From Chrysaora quinquecirrha (lineage: Eukaryota; Cnidaria; Scyphozoa; Semaeostomeae; Pelagiidae): a stretch of DNA of 64,000 nucleotides. The position numbers and the translations under genes were made by a program. The DNA lies in contig JACTAT010000060.1 of the NCBI GenBank assembly GCA_014526335.1, positions 4,378,404 through 4,442,403 on the forward strand, given 5' to 3'. The notes under the pieces were generated by a model. It searched no databases. It had not been told where the DNA came from and was given only the letters and a program-made list of their open reading frames with translations. Positions 1 through 15,100 of this stretch are shown piece by piece (the first letter of the stretch is position 1; the number at the start of each line of letters is the position of its first letter).

Positions 1-101
1 TCTTCTTGCCTTGAAGATATTCATTTAACTTTGATTTCAGCTCATCTAACGGTGGTCTTGAATCAAACATCATAGACAGATCCATATCATGACGGCTTAA
101 G
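1..101 (-). CDS. RAD50: RAD50 exon 17 (cut by window edge)
   Basis: The exon begins after a TTTTCTAG acceptor. It completes the Phe codon and reads [20 protein letters not shown] and onward into NEYLQGKK, with the conserved SRH at the expected distance after exon 16. It is open to position 1, so the exon probably continues outside the window. Confidence 0.85.
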
Positions 102-3100
102 CTAGAAAACAAGAATAATTTTATGACCCAGTGAGAAATTAACCAGTCATGGTGTTTGCGATCATTCTTTCGAATAGCAGCTTACAAAAGCCTGGTTCTC
201 TCTTAGTTGTCTTTGCGATGGGCTAATTCACGTGGTACCAAACCTCAATCTAGCACTAAATTTCATTAAAAATGCGCAGCTGTGTACAAACGTCTCTCAT
301 CGGGGGGAAGAGTCTACATTATTATTTCGTATTATTAGAGCCTGTGACGTTTTGCAAAAATAATTTCAAGCGTAGAGACACGCAGATACGATCACCCATG
401 CTTGCAGCAAATCATATATTCGTTGCAAGCGCATGAACAAATGTTATTCTGATGACATGCACGTTCTCGTATATCGTTATAATCGGTAAAATTCCTGACG
501 TTTACGACTTTAGGTAATTTGATAACAAGGCTTTACTATTGAAAACTTCAACCGTTGACACATTTGGATGAAGATGTGCATAAATGCATGATGCAGCCTG
601 CTATAGCGCACCCAATCACCACCAAAAATGTTCTGGCCAAAGATTTCCTACCCACTGTTTGGGGATTTTATAGTTTTAAAGAAGTATTTTATCAAGCAAA
701 GTAAAAATAATGAACTGTAGCGAAGTGTATTCAGTAGTTTTTTTTTATCGTTTTCTTTTTACTTAACTTAGGCCATCTTAGTTTTTAACATTTTTCCTCC
801 TTTCCTTTGATTGGCTTGCTTTCTTCCCCGCGTAGGATTTTTCCGCGAGTAGTCGTTTTTCCCTTTTGCGTCATAGCGCAGCAAGCTTTTCCATTAGGTA
901 TTCCCATTCCTTTGTTTTGGTTTTTCCACCTAGGTTTACTCATCCCTCTCTCATACCTCGTTTTTCCTCTTACCTCTAGTTTTCTTCCTATTATTACTCA
1001 GCTTTATTTATTTTTACGTAGGTAGAAAATTATATTCCGTTTCCTTGTTTTAACTTTATATACCTGTACATAGCGAATTTTTAGTTAGTTGGATTTTAGT
1101 TGGTTAGTTGCTTCATAGTGATTATTGAAAGATACAGAAAAGCACAAAAGTCCGTCTTTTTCTCTCAAGGTTTTTTCTGCAACAGCGATTCGCGGTGAGA
1201 CAATTCCTTATCATTATTTATTAGTAAATAAATAACCCTTATTTGCTAAAGAACCAGGATGATTTGTCTCTGATTGAAGGCAGGTTATCGGGATTTGCCC
1301 TTAAAGGATAACCGTGAAAGCTTATGCATATAGCGGAAAATTCGACGCTTGTAAACCTTGTGCTTCGAACCCGGATAGACGTTCAAGCAATTACAACTTC
1401 TAAATTCCAATTACCTAATGTATAAGAAAGAAAGAAGGCCGGCAATAATCGGAGGTATCCTGAAGGATCCCCTCTCTATAGCTGCTGCCCGTGAAAGTAG
1501 AGTTTGGTGCCACTCCTACCCCTAATCGGAATACCACTTCCCTCATTCTCGAGAGGAAGAATACCATCTTTAAAGCCTTTTGTATAACTCGATTTTGGAT
1601 TTAACCTTAAACCTTGCGACATTTGGGCGAGTGCTGTGCCACTAGGGTATAAGTCTATAAGATAACAATATGCAAAGTGGGTTCTATTCGTATTTGTCAA
1701 GAAAGGGAAAGAAAGAGGAACAACGCAAAATTAAATTGAGGCTCGAAGAACTGCAAAACAAATTGACTACCCTAACCTTGTGAATCTTCACCTCTTGGAA
1801 AGGCCAGTTTTTCACATAATTCAGGGGAAAAACACAAAAAGGCAAAAAATGCAGTCAGCAATACGCCAAAATTGTAGCCTGCGTGCAGACATACTCCGTG
1901 AGGAGGAGGATTTTGAGAGAAATGAAGTACAGTAGATGGCATCCTCCTCACCACAATCGAACCGAACCATGCGTCTTCAAGCAGGCAACGAAAATGAAGC
2001 TCCACAACTTACAAGTTTTGAATAGAGTCTTCTTTCCCCTGTTTATCTTTAACCAGCATATCGATCTTTGTCTGTGCTGTTGATTGCAAATGCATTCTTC
2101 TTTGTTCATCTCTCAACTCAACCAGCGTTTGTTCTAACTTCTTCTTTTCGGCTGACAGAGCACTATCTTCTTTCTGCGTTGCTTCAATATTAATTTGAGA
2201 CGCTGTGTCTTCTAGTTCTTTTTCGGCTTTGCGTAGATCTCTTTCGATTCCTTGGAGACGATTGCCGGATGCTGCTACATTGTTTAGATCAGAGACTATC
2301 TGTCGTAGTTTACGCTTGTTTTCCTCCTAAAAGACGTCAAAGATAACTGTCATGGTGAATATTCCTTCCACTTCGAACACAAAGGCATCGTTATCAAATC
2401 GAAGACAATCATTTTTACGCGACTTGGATCAATACACTATTTATATAAGAACCAGATAAGTTTGCGGAGGCTCTTGGTTCCAGTTATTTGAATGATTTAA
2501 GGCTCGAGTGTTAATAATTGTGTTCTTATTTTGACATTGACTTCTTCATAACTATACACATTACATTTTGTTTCTACGAACAATAAAGAACATTTGGGAT
2601 ATCATTTTCAATACCTAATTAAATTTGCTGAATTGCTTTTTGAAACTCTTGTTACTGTAAATGTTGAAACAAGAAATTTTTCGGAGTTCTTAAATATAAT
2701 CGTTTACATTAATCAAATAATTTGCACTTATTTAAGAGACATTGTCAACCTTCAATAATTCCTGAATTTTGGAAAGTCATGGATTCCTGAATTAACTATA
2801 GAGGAAAAACAGCTTAAAAGGTATTATTAAACAGCAGAATAGATGCAAGATCGATTCTGGGCAAAAAAGTCAACCTTAGGCAAAAGCTTGAGCTCACTTG
2901 AAGTCGAATAAAAATCGTTTCACACTCGCTTTCGCTGATCGATAAAGATAAAGCAATATATCTAGCATCATGTTTTAGTTTTGATTTTCATTATTTAACT
3001 TGTCTTTTTGCCTGTACTAATGGTGCAATACTTTGTGATAAAAGAGTCAGATCAAATCAATATATTGTTTGAGAAGGCAACTAAATATCGATTAGATAAG

Positions 3101-6100
3101 TTGATACCAGAGTCGAATGTGGATGGCTGCAAATTTTAATGTACCGTTCTATTAACCCTGAAAACGAGGTTGATACAGCCCCCATACAGCCCAAGCAAAG
3201 GTTTTTTCAAATTTTGCACTTGTCCTACCCGACTGTCACACGATTGTCCTACCCGACTGTCAGTTTTACCTGTTCAAACAACCAGGGATATATTCCAGCT
3301 AGAAGGTTACAGGCAGCATTTACATACCATGGAATCATTTTTGTGCTTGATGGTAGATTCATAATCATGATGCGATTTTGTTACATTATTGATCTTTTTT
3401 GTTAGTTCATCCAGCTCATTCTGAAATACATTCTACGAGACGAGAAAAACAGAAAGGTTTCAAAAAAATTCACTCAGAAATCTATATCCAGAAGAACAGC
3501 AAAATTAACAGCTTTGCAGCTCAAAGATCTCTATAAAAACCCCCCGAATAAGCATCAGTGGTTTAAGAAACACGAGATTCAAAAATCTAAAAACTTGAAA
3601 TGTCTAATCCTTGTCATTATGCATTGGCTACACTCTTTTTTCAAAAAAGAAGCAGTAAACTGGGAGTAAACTTTGATCGAGGCTGGCTGTTCTTAATTTT
3701 TCGCATTTTTAGCCTAAATTTTCTCGGTTAAGTAATATTTTTCAATGAAAGTTGCAAGTGGTACTAGGTCTGTGTAAAATTCAACATGCTTGTTTTGAGC
3801 TGAATTCCTTTGTTCAATTGGTCTTAACATTCGATCTTAATTTTATGTTCAGCCGACTTTCTAAGGGCTTAAGCAAAGGCCAGTCTCAGCTTATTCTTAG
3901 TTTTTTTTTAGGTTAGTCTTCTTATAAAAATGTTCTTATAAAAGAGATTATTCTTGGAATCACCTGTTTCTAGGTTCAAAAATCATGTTTTTGCACTAAT
4001 TGGGCATTTGTATTCCTCATAAAGTGAACTTTCAAATTTCAAAACAAATTGAAAAAAATGCAGAGACGACTCAAAAATTTTGCTTCTTATTCCTGTAGGC
4101 TTTTTACCGTATAAAACAAACACGAAAATTTTGTGATAATAAAAGAAATTAACAGAATACCTTTTCTTTAGTGGCTTTATCATCTAGATTTTGCAAATAG
4201 GTTCTGAAACTTCGCAAAAAATTGTCAACCTGGCTTTGACCATATGGACCTTTTGGTGGAACTATAAATTGAAAAAGAAATAATTAAATTTAATGTTAAT
4301 TCAAAATTATGGTTCCATTTACAAGAAATTTTAAGTAATTGGTCAATATTAGTGATTCACTGTCCCTTTAAACATTTGCAGCAGTACAGAATAATACTAA
4401 CAGCTTCTGGCTTGAAAATCTTTACAGTATCAAGTTTCAGACATAGACGAAATTAATTTACTGTAATGTGACAGCCTGAATAGGTTTACGATTATTTATG
4501 GATCTCTCGTTCTCCCCCGTTAAATTATGTTGAGCAAAATTTATCTTGCTTTACCAACAATTTTTTTTTTTTCAAGATAAAGTACTTTTAATAACGCAGT
4601 GATAGCATCTTTGGTTATTCTTTAGTATGAATTGTAAATACAAATGCCGACTGCAAAAAGAGGTGATGTTAAGTGCATCTGTATCACCTGGTAGACTGTA
4701 GTCTTCAATCAAGGTTTCCATAAGTTCATCACGGGAGACGATTCTTCTTCTTTGCATCTGACAATGAGAAAAATCAAAACATTTCATTGAATTTTTGTAT
4801 CTTGTTTCGGAGAAGATCTGCGCTGATAAGGATAAAAATCTGCAGCCATAGAAATATTTTAATGCACAACCAATAATAGATACAAAACTAAATCAAAGAT
4901 ATCGATGAAACTTCACTAGATAGATTTGAAAGGAAACAACAACCTTAATTACATCTTCTCATAAGGATTCTCTAGCACAGAATAGAGAGCCTAACTTCCT
5001 ATTCTGTCTCTCTAGTAACTTTCTTTTACAAAAAGACGACTTTATGATGACTTTATATAAAGTTGTTTCCTTTCTCTAAAGCAATAACTTTTGGTAACTC
5101 CTTTAGCTACTTTACTGCACAATAGAACAGCCACTTGGCTTCGAGTTCCAACATTTTGTACTTCTACGTTTGAGATTTAAGTCTGGCGCAAACCGTGCCA
5201 ACATTGTTGGACAACATGTTGGCTGAAAATAGGCCAACATGTTGGTATGGTTTGCCACACCATCACAACATCTGAGATGTTTGGAATCCTGATGTCATCC
5301 ACAAATGATCTTTTGCAAACATGGCCGAAAAGGAAGCATAGCTATTTGTTTTATTGCTCGCTCCTTTGGTTGATGACGAAGAAGAAAAAACTCGTGGTTC
5401 AATTCAAAACTCCAGCTTAAATCTATTTCTCATTTCAAGGACTCCGAAATAACAACTGAAATTTGAAAATGTTGTTGGCCAACATTTAAAAAAAATTTTT
5501 TCGTCAACAACATGTTGTATATTAGGCAAACATCTATAGCAAACGTGCCCAAATGCTGTACAACAATCGTCGGCAACCATGTTGGCCAACATGTTGCATC
5601 GGTTTGCGCCGGCTTTTATGAAATCGTTTACACTATGCCGGTATGAAACGAATACGGTACGAAACTTTACCGTTTTGCCCTTGCGTTTTACACTATGCCG
5701 GCACAGCTTGATATGAATACCGTACGAAATGAATACGATACGCTAACCGGCTTCATCTGAAACGGCATAGTGTAAATGCCTGAATACGGCGCAGTTCGAT
5801 GCCACTTTGTTGAATGAATTTGATTTAAAACAATTACTGTTTGTTCTTGTTGACATGAAACAATAGATTTTAGACAAACACTGCTGACCTTGCAAGCACC
5901 AAAGGTCCTTTTGCTGCGAAAGATCCCGGCTACAATACCAGTAGGAGACCTTGTTAATGAAATAGTTACTGACGTGTTTGCGTAAATTTAAAGCAAACAG
6001 AGCAGTTTCAACCAACGAGGACGTGCTTACCAAATTCAAACCTGAAACACGGTTGCTCGACAGCATCCTCCAAAGAAAATTAAGCCTAATAGGACACATC

Positions 6101-9100
6101 ATAAGGGATGTAGGAAGCCTGGACAGTACCCTGTTGCTGGGTATGGTCTACGAACCGCGAGGTAGAGGCCGACCGAAATCCCGGTACAGTAATGAAGTTG
6201 TGAAAATGTGTGGCAGCATTCAAGAAACGAATCAGCTGGCAAAGGATCGGAGTGGTTGGAGGAGGCTAGTGAAGGGGGCCACGGCGGATCGGTTTCGACT
6301 AACTGTACTTGATGATGATGAGCAATGTCCTACCTTTCGAAGACCCGTTTCTTGTAGTCTGATCTTCTCAGCAAATTCTGTGTTGGCTTGTAAAAGCTCT
6401 TCATAAGAGCCTGTGTGTAATAATGTAATAATAATGATAAGCTGTCTCAGAAACAGCATACAACAAATTAACAAAAACCTAACAAAAAATAGTATTTTAA
6501 CTTAGAATTAATTACATCCGAACATTTTACACTAAGCTTTATATTAACCCTCCGTGTTTGATCTCTGATCGTATTACAAGATGTAGCGGCGTGCTGGAAT
6601 ATTCTGCAATTGCAATATTACTTTTCCTGTCCAATCAACATTCACACATTTCGAGGCATTTGTTTTGATGATTAACCCCCCCCCCCTGGGGGGTACTTAA
6701 TATATTTTGGGGACTGGGAACGTGCCGCCTAAAGGGTATCGTTTTTCATCATTTTGGTATAAACATGGGTCTTAATTTTCTAAAAATTGGTATCAACTTT
6801 ATAAAAAACGGGCTTCTTTTCAATTGTTTTCACTTTTCTTAGTGAATTTTGAGTCGAACTGACATATTATAGCACATTTAAGCATAGCAATTAGCGTAGG
6901 AGTTAACATTTTCGTATAATTTTGGGTATATATTTTCAGAAATTTGGTTTAAATATGGGTAGGCATTTTGTTGCTCGGGCGGCACGTCCCTATCCGAAAT
7001 TTACTCAAGTACCCTCCCCCCAACCGGGTGGTTAGCTGTCACTTTCGTTGCGTTTTCATCTGCTCGATTCACATAAAAAATATGGCAATACACACCAAGA
7101 AGTTGACAGTGAAACTTTAAGGTCATCAATGACATCAATTATACCAATGATAGTGTGATAAACACATTCCAGTTCTCGGCCATGTAGCCTGATTTATTTG
7201 AAGACTGTGTGATGTATAACGGCAAAGCAAGGTGGAATTTAAGTAATAATTTTATATGCGTGCCAAAATTTCTGAATTCCGAAAAATGGACTTATGGCAA
7301 GAGTGATATGGAACACTTTGCAACCGGCAGTTATGGCTTTATGGAACGACGCAGAGGCTTTGTGGATTATAGAATGCATTGTGATTTCATCCGTCGGATA
7401 ATACAAAAAATTCAAATGTCCCTTGTCTCATCTTACCGTCAAATCGATTTTCGATTTTTTCTTCAAGCTCATTAGCATTCTTCTTTACTTGCTTCAAGGT
7501 AGAGTTAAAATTTCCTTGAAAAAAATGAAACAGAAGAATCATACTCGACCAGGTTTACTCTTAGGCCCTAGAAAAACGATCAAACATTGTTGATCCACAA
7601 TTTCAGATTTGATTTACTACAAATGTGTGACCCCTGGCCACGTTCAAAAACATTGCAGTCAAAAAATTTGGAACAACGAAGCTATATTGCTAATGCGCAA
7701 GCACGATTGTTAGGTGCTTAAATGTCACGATTTGTTGCAATTTTTTAAAAATATACGAAATTTTTGACAAGCAATGTTGGAAAGCCGGCCAAACAATCTA
7801 ACATTACTTGACAAGCAAAAATGACAAAATTTATGGCTTGATGTTTAAACAATTTTTGCTTGACGCAAACAAAACATTTTGGAGGAGCAATGTTTTAGGA
7901 CATGTCAAAACGGTCAAACGTTTTGCTTGCTAAGCAAATTTAAATCTTAATCCAACAATGTTTTATTGTTTGGCGAGGGCCTTACATTCAAGACTGTTTA
8001 AAACAATTAAAAAATTATGTATGGGAAAAACAAATTGAGAAATAAGATAAAAAGCTTCACGTGGTTAGCAGCCTTACCAATGAGTTTTTCTAGTCGGAAA
8101 ACCTCTTCTGCAACACTGTCGATTTCCGCTAACTTTGCCTAATTAGAAAGAAAACATCAAAAAATAAAAAGACCGACACAGATATATGCATACTGTATAT
8201 TAATTGTTTCAAATTGGTACTCAGAAAGGCTTTGTAATGTAATGATTCCCCTAATGATAATAATGTAATGGTCTTCAAACGAAATACATCATTCATTACA
8301 TACAAATCTATTCTTAGGTGCCTAATAAATGGGGGGGGTCGGAATCGGCAGGGGGTCGGAATAAACGGGGGTTGGACTTTGTTTGACAAACTTTGTCTGG
8401 AAACTGCTGAACGCAAAGCAAGGGGCCCTTAGTAATTATAGACTAAGGAACTCCATAGTTCCAATCAACAAAGTGAGTGTACAAGTAAAATTTCAAATTA
8501 CGAACGTCAAGGTAAATTTAGTAAAAAATATCAACATCAATATTAATGCAAACGGGTCCTAACAGGAGCGGGGGGTTGGAAATTTTTCAAAAAATTAATT
8601 AGCGGAGGGACGGCAATTAGGCACCTAAGAGTATCTTAGCTACATATGGATAAACAATGTGTATAAGAAGGCTTCATACATTTTTAAAATCTTGTCAATT
8701 TTAACTAACATAAACCGCAAGAAAAGCATTGAAATGTCATTCTTTGAGCTAGGAGTTACGAAACCCATACACAAGTCTGACTGCCAAGTAAGTCTGAGGG
8801 ATTGAAATTTGAATTATGTGTACCAATGATGTGCAAAACCGTATATACTCGAAAGCTTAAAAACGAATTTACGCTTGTAAAAACAAAATTATACAATATG
8901 TTCAATACTAAGTGTTGCCTAGCTTTGACATATTCATGCCTGATAGAATAACAATAAAAATAATATCCATAGACCAATTCATTAATTCAATTTTAATTGA
9001 TTTTCATTCCTATACCCTTCTAACAACAAACAACAGCTTAGTTATCAAAGAGATCAATTGTTTTAAGTTAGATATATACATTTACAGTACATTAATTATT

Positions 9101-12100
9101 TCAATTTGATACACAGTTTTGCAAAGTAGCCATTCCCCTACAAACTATACTTTTTCCGCATGGAAGCAAATACACAAGTTATTCAGCTATCTTACAATGC
9201 TACATAGCTACACCTTTTCTATTTTATAAGAAAGTTTTTTTTGGGACAGTATTGAAACTTTCTTAGATATTTCATGTTTTCAGTACCAAAACTTTCTTGT
9301 GACTTTCTTAGCAAAAATTTTAGAATGCAGTATTTCTGCGAATGCACTGTATGCATTGCACGAATACCACGGTTTTCATGAAAAATAATCATAAGACTCG
9401 TTTAATAGCAAGATGAACGACTGAACAGAAGAGCGAAAATAACATTAAGAGTGAAATTGTGAAACAGAACTTTCTTAAGTTTCAAGAATCAAGTATTGAA
9501 CTTTCTCAAGTTTTTAACATGTTGAGCACTACTTTCTTATAAGCCACTTTCTTATTTAAAAAAACGTGTATATATACATACACAATTTGTATAAGTAATC
9601 TGTATACATCATTGTAAATATTGTCAATTGAAACTCACATATTAGCAAGAAAGAATCAGAATGTCATGAAGATCATACGCAAGTCTGGCAGCTGGCGTCT
9701 CAAACAGTTTAAGTAACTTTGAGGGCTTTAATTTTAAGTAATGTCTTCATTTTTTCCCCAGGTTAAATATATTCGAGTTATTTCAGGTTATCAAATTGTT
9801 ATCATAAACTATAAAGATGCAGAGCCCATGTACTAGATTAAAGTTCTTTATATTGAAAAGTCATTACCGATTTACAAGTTAAAAATTCTACTGATCATGT
9901 CAACTACAGCGGTTTTCATTTTTCTGAAATCTGTCATGATTTGCTGTCTTATGTCGGCCATACCAAAACCATACACAAAGGGATTAGCCACAGTGTTGAC
10001 TTGCGCAAGCATAATAGATACCAATCTGAATACTGAGGCATCGTTCTTGCTGTCAAATCCAACAGATATTATGTAAAAGGCCAACGGGCACATACATATC
10101 ACGTACAAACCAACAACTGCGCTTGCGACTACAGCAACTTTTATTTGAACTTTCCTGGTGTCGTTCTCCTCTGCTTGTCTTCCAAAGCTATTATCAGGCG
10201 CAACCTTGATTTTCTTATAAGATAGCAAATATAAGCGAATTTGGACAAATGTAAGAACAACGGTGTTGCAAAGAACCACGATGGTGTATATGATGTTGAT
10301 TGATTTCGTCAAAACCAAGGCCACGACAGTGTAATTCAGTTCATATCTTTCTTTGTCCATGAAGCCACAGATAAAGGCAACTGCCCATATGCAGTATAGA
10401 GCTCTGTGTACCAGTTTATCTGTTACAATGTCATGCAATCGAAGACAGTGAACGCATGCAATGTAGCGCTCATAAGACAACAGAAGGATGCTGCCACTTG
10501 CGCTGACAACGGTTGAAATACCAAGAAATTCCATGAACTTCCGAATGAATTGACAGCCAGTTGAATTACTTCTCGCTTGAAAAATGAAGCTTAGAATATT
10601 CAGCAAAGCCCCTCCAGCTATTTGAATGCTGTCAGCGATGTTTAAGCTGAGCAAGATTTTGTAACGAGGGAGGCTCAAGCTTAAATCACATATAAGAATC
10701 TTGAACATTAGAATGTACACTGGACATGCTAGAAATGCCAAGAAAATGGCGAGCGACCCAGCAGATTTTCTGGTGCAGCTATATGTTATAAAAGTTACAT
10801 TGTATGAATCAATACTGACGTTTACAGTTGCATTACTTGAATTCATCTTGAGCGTGATTTCTTGCAGCCTATTTTCGAACAGTCTTTCTTGAAGTGAAGT
10901 CGTCGTGTGATGATATTAGAAGCATGGTACTGAATGAAAAAAAGCACTGAGGAACAGAAGGCAGTCTCTAACGAACCCCGCAATATACAGTTCATCACAC
11001 GAGCTACAGTTATACATATACATCATGACACGAGGAATAAATTACAGATTTGCGCCATTTGCTTGATGTCACGCCGGGTTTTGTTCAAAATCGCAGCTGA
11101 CTATACTTTCTTCTGACCAACAGGGGCATGTCAGCAGCTGTAAATACTGATTTGATAGCAATTTTTTCTCGAGACCTGGACGATAGTAACAAGCAGAACC
11201 AGATGGTGTAGTGCAATTCATTTTAGAACATGTAAGGGTTAAGGAAACTCAAAGTAATTCTTTATACTAACTACAGGTCGTAAGATTTTACGAAATAGTT
11301 CAAAGAACATGCTCTGGGATTTTAATCTTAACTCTTTCCCAGTTAAGACGGTCAACTAGTCAGATATCCATAGGGCAGTAAAATCCTTGGCAACGTCCTT
11401 GATTCGGTACAGTGGAAAAAAGATAGTGATAGTGCAAACCCCCTTGATCCTGATCGGTAAACGCTATTCTACGTTTCGAAGGAGAGAATAATCATTTTCT
11501 GTCCGGTAACAGTTAGAATTGGCTCAACCTCGTCCTGAGGGTGAAAAGGCATCTTCACGAAACACCGCTGTCCGTATTCGACCCTTGTATCGACCTTGGG
11601 GACCTTGTCTATACATTAGTTGATGGCTGATTAAACAATAGAATTAATCAACTGACGTCAAAGTGTGATCTGAAAATCGCACCAAAATTAGCCGGAAACT
11701 ATGCGAAAAACTTGTATGAAAACCAAATAAAAACGATGTTACATACAGTATTGTGTCTTTGCTGACAGGTATCAATACAATTTTCTGCATTTCTTTGGTT
11801 AGAATATCTGATTACAGAATCTAAATGTTCTTTGATGCTTTGGCCAAAATGGCCGATTATTGTGGCAAAAATTTGTCGACGTTACCAAGCCTGGGCCAAA
11901 ATTTATTTAATGCTTTCAGAACCAGATGTTGTAGAGCAATTCATTTTAGAACATTTAAGGTTTAAGAAAACTCAAAGTTATTCTTTATACTAACTACAAA
12001 TCGTAAGATTTCACCAAATAGTTCAAAGAACATGCTCTGGGATTTTACTCTTAAATCTTTAACAGTTAAGACGGTCAACTAGTCAGATCACCATAGAGCA

Positions 12101-15100
12101 GGGAAAACCTTGGCAACGTCCTTGGAAAAAAGATAGTGATTAGTGCAATCCCCTTTGATCCTGATCGGTAAAGGCTATCCTATGTCAGATGAAAATTGTA
12201 CCGGTAATGTTTCGAAGTAGAGAATAATCATTTTCTGTCCTATATCAAAAAGGAGTAGCTGAACATCGTCCCAGAGTGAAAAGGCTTCTACGCGAAAACC
12301 CGCTCTCCATATCCGACCCGGGTATCGACATGGTCTATAAATTAGTTGATTGGCTGATTAAACAATAGAATAAATCAACTGACATCAAAGTTTCATCTAA
12401 AATTCACATAAAATAAGCCGGAAACTATGCGAAAAACTTGTATGAAAACCAAATAAAAACGATGTTACATATATTGTGTCTTTCCTGACAGGTATCAATA
12501 CAATTTTCTGCATTTCTTTGGTTGGAATATCTGGTTACAGAATCTAAATGTTCTTTGATGCTTTGGCCAAAATGGCCGATTATTTTGGCAAAAATTTGTC
12601 GACGGTACCAAGCCTGGGCCAAAATTTATTTGATGCTTTAGATTCGAGGAAATTGGCTTGGCTTATATGACTAAGTAGAAAGGACTGGCGAAGATTGTAA
12701 GCAAGAATATACGGTATGTTCTTGAAGTGAAGTCGTCGTATAATGATATTAGAAGTATGGTACTGAATGAGAAAAAGGCACTGAGGAACAGAAGGTAGTC
12801 TCTAACGAACCCCTCAATATACAGTTCATCACACGAGCTACAGTTATACATATATATCATGACACGAGGAATAAATCACAGATTTGCGCCATTCGCTTGA
12901 TTTCACGCCGGGTTTTGTTCAAAATCACAGCTGACTATACTTTCTTCTGACCAACAGGAGCATGTCAGCAGCTGTAAATACTGATTTGATAGCAATTTTT
13001 TTCTCGAGACCTGGACGATAGTAACAAGCAGAACCAGATGGTGTAGTGCAATTCATTTTAGAACATGTGAGTTTTAAGGAAACTCAAAGTAATTCCTTAT
13101 ACTAACTACAAGTCGTAAGATTTTACCAAATAATTCAAAGAACATGCTCTGGGATTTTAATATTAACTCTTTCCCAGTTAAGACGGTCAACTAGTCAGAT
13201 ATCCATAGGGCAGTAAAATCCTTGGCAACGTCATTGATTCGGAACGGTGGAAAAAAGATAGTGATAGTGCAAACCCCCTTGATCCTGATCGATAAACGCT
13301 ATCCTATGTTTGGAAGTAGAGAATAATCATTTTCTATATCGTAACAATAAGGATTAGCTCAACCTCGTCCCAAGGGTGAAAAGGCTTCTACGCGAAACAC
13401 CGCTCTCCATATCCGACCCTGGTATCGAACTTGTCTATACATTAGTTTATTGGCTGATTAAACAATAGAATAAATCAACTGACGTCAAAGTGTCATCTAA
13501 AAATTAGAGTCCTTGCGCCCAAAGTGGCCACCTTGCACAATTTGAGAAAATCCACTGGTCTGCAGAAATTTATAAAAACAAAATGTTTGAATCTTTTTAT
13601 TTCCTCCTACAACCCACCAAAATGTTTGCTGATGCCATTTCCTTAATTTCATGAATTCTTTTTCGTTTTTTAGCGCGTAATAATCCGATAAAATAAGCCG
13701 GAAACTATACGGAAAACTTGTATGGAAACCAAATAAAAACGATGTTACATACAGTATTGTGTCTTTCCTGACAGGTATCAATACAATTTTCTGCATTTCT
13801 TTGGTTAGAACATCTGATTACAGAATCTAAATGTTCTTTGATGGCTAGGCCAAAATGGCCGATTATTTTGGCAGAACTTTGCCCACGGTACCAAGCATGG
13901 GCCAAAATTGATTTGATGCTTTAGAGTCCAGGAAATTGGTTTGGCTTATATGATGACTAAGTAGAAAGGATTGGCAAAGATTGCAAGCAAGAATATACGA
14001 TATGTAAGAGCAGCGGTTGAAAACGCGAACCCTATGGGATATCACATTATCTATTAGAATTTTCAAAAAAATCTTTTTCCTGTATCGAGAAATATGTGAA
14101 CTAATAATGTGCAATATCGTATATTTTCAATAGTCAACCATTTAAAAGATATTCGCCGAAACGAATTTACGCTTGTAAAAACAAAATGATACAATATGCT
14201 CAATACTAAGTGTTGCCTGGCTTTGACATATTCATGCCCGATAGAATAACAATAAAAATAATATCCATAGACTAATTCATTAATTCAAGTTTAATTGATT
14301 TTCATTCCTATACCCTTCTAACAACAAACAACAACTTAGTTATCAGAGATATCAATTGTTTTGAGTCAGATATATACATTTACAGTACATTAATTATTTC
14401 AATTTGATACACAGTTTTGTAATGTAGCCATTCCCCTACAAATTATACTCTTTCCGCATGGAAGCTAAATACACCAGTTATTCAGCTATCTTACAATGCT
14501 ACATAGCTACATATACATAGACAATTTGAATAAGTAATCTGTATACATCATTGTAAATCTTGTCAATTGTAACTCACATATTAGCAAGAAAAGAATCAAA
14601 ATGTCTTTCTTTGAGCTAAGATTAACAAAAATCATACGCCAGTCTCAGACAGTTTAAGTAACTTTGAGGGCTTTAATTTTAAGTAATGTCTTCATTTTTT
14701 CCCCAGGTTAAATATATTCGAGTTATTTCAGGTTATCAAATTGTTATCATAAACTATAAAGATGCAGAGCCCATGTACTAGATTAAAGTTCTTCATATTG
14801 AAAAGTCATTACCGATTTACAAGTTAAAAAATTCTACTGATCAAGTCAACTACAGCAGTTTTCATTTTTCTGAAATCTGTCATGATTTGCTGTCTTATGT
14901 CGGCCATACCAAAACCATACACAAAGGGATTAGCCACAGTGTTGACTTGCGCAAGCATAATAGATACCAATCTGAATACTGAGGCATCGTTCTTGCTGTC
15001 AAATCCAACAGATATTATGTAAAAGGCCAACGGGCACATACATATCACGTACAAACCAACAACTGCGCTTGCGACTACAGCAACTTTTATTTGAACTTTC

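Noticed and set aside
3983..4183. 66-codon minus-strand frame overlapping RAD50 exon 14
   Set aside because: It covers the exon only in part and in a different frame; the spliced reading with family match is preferred.
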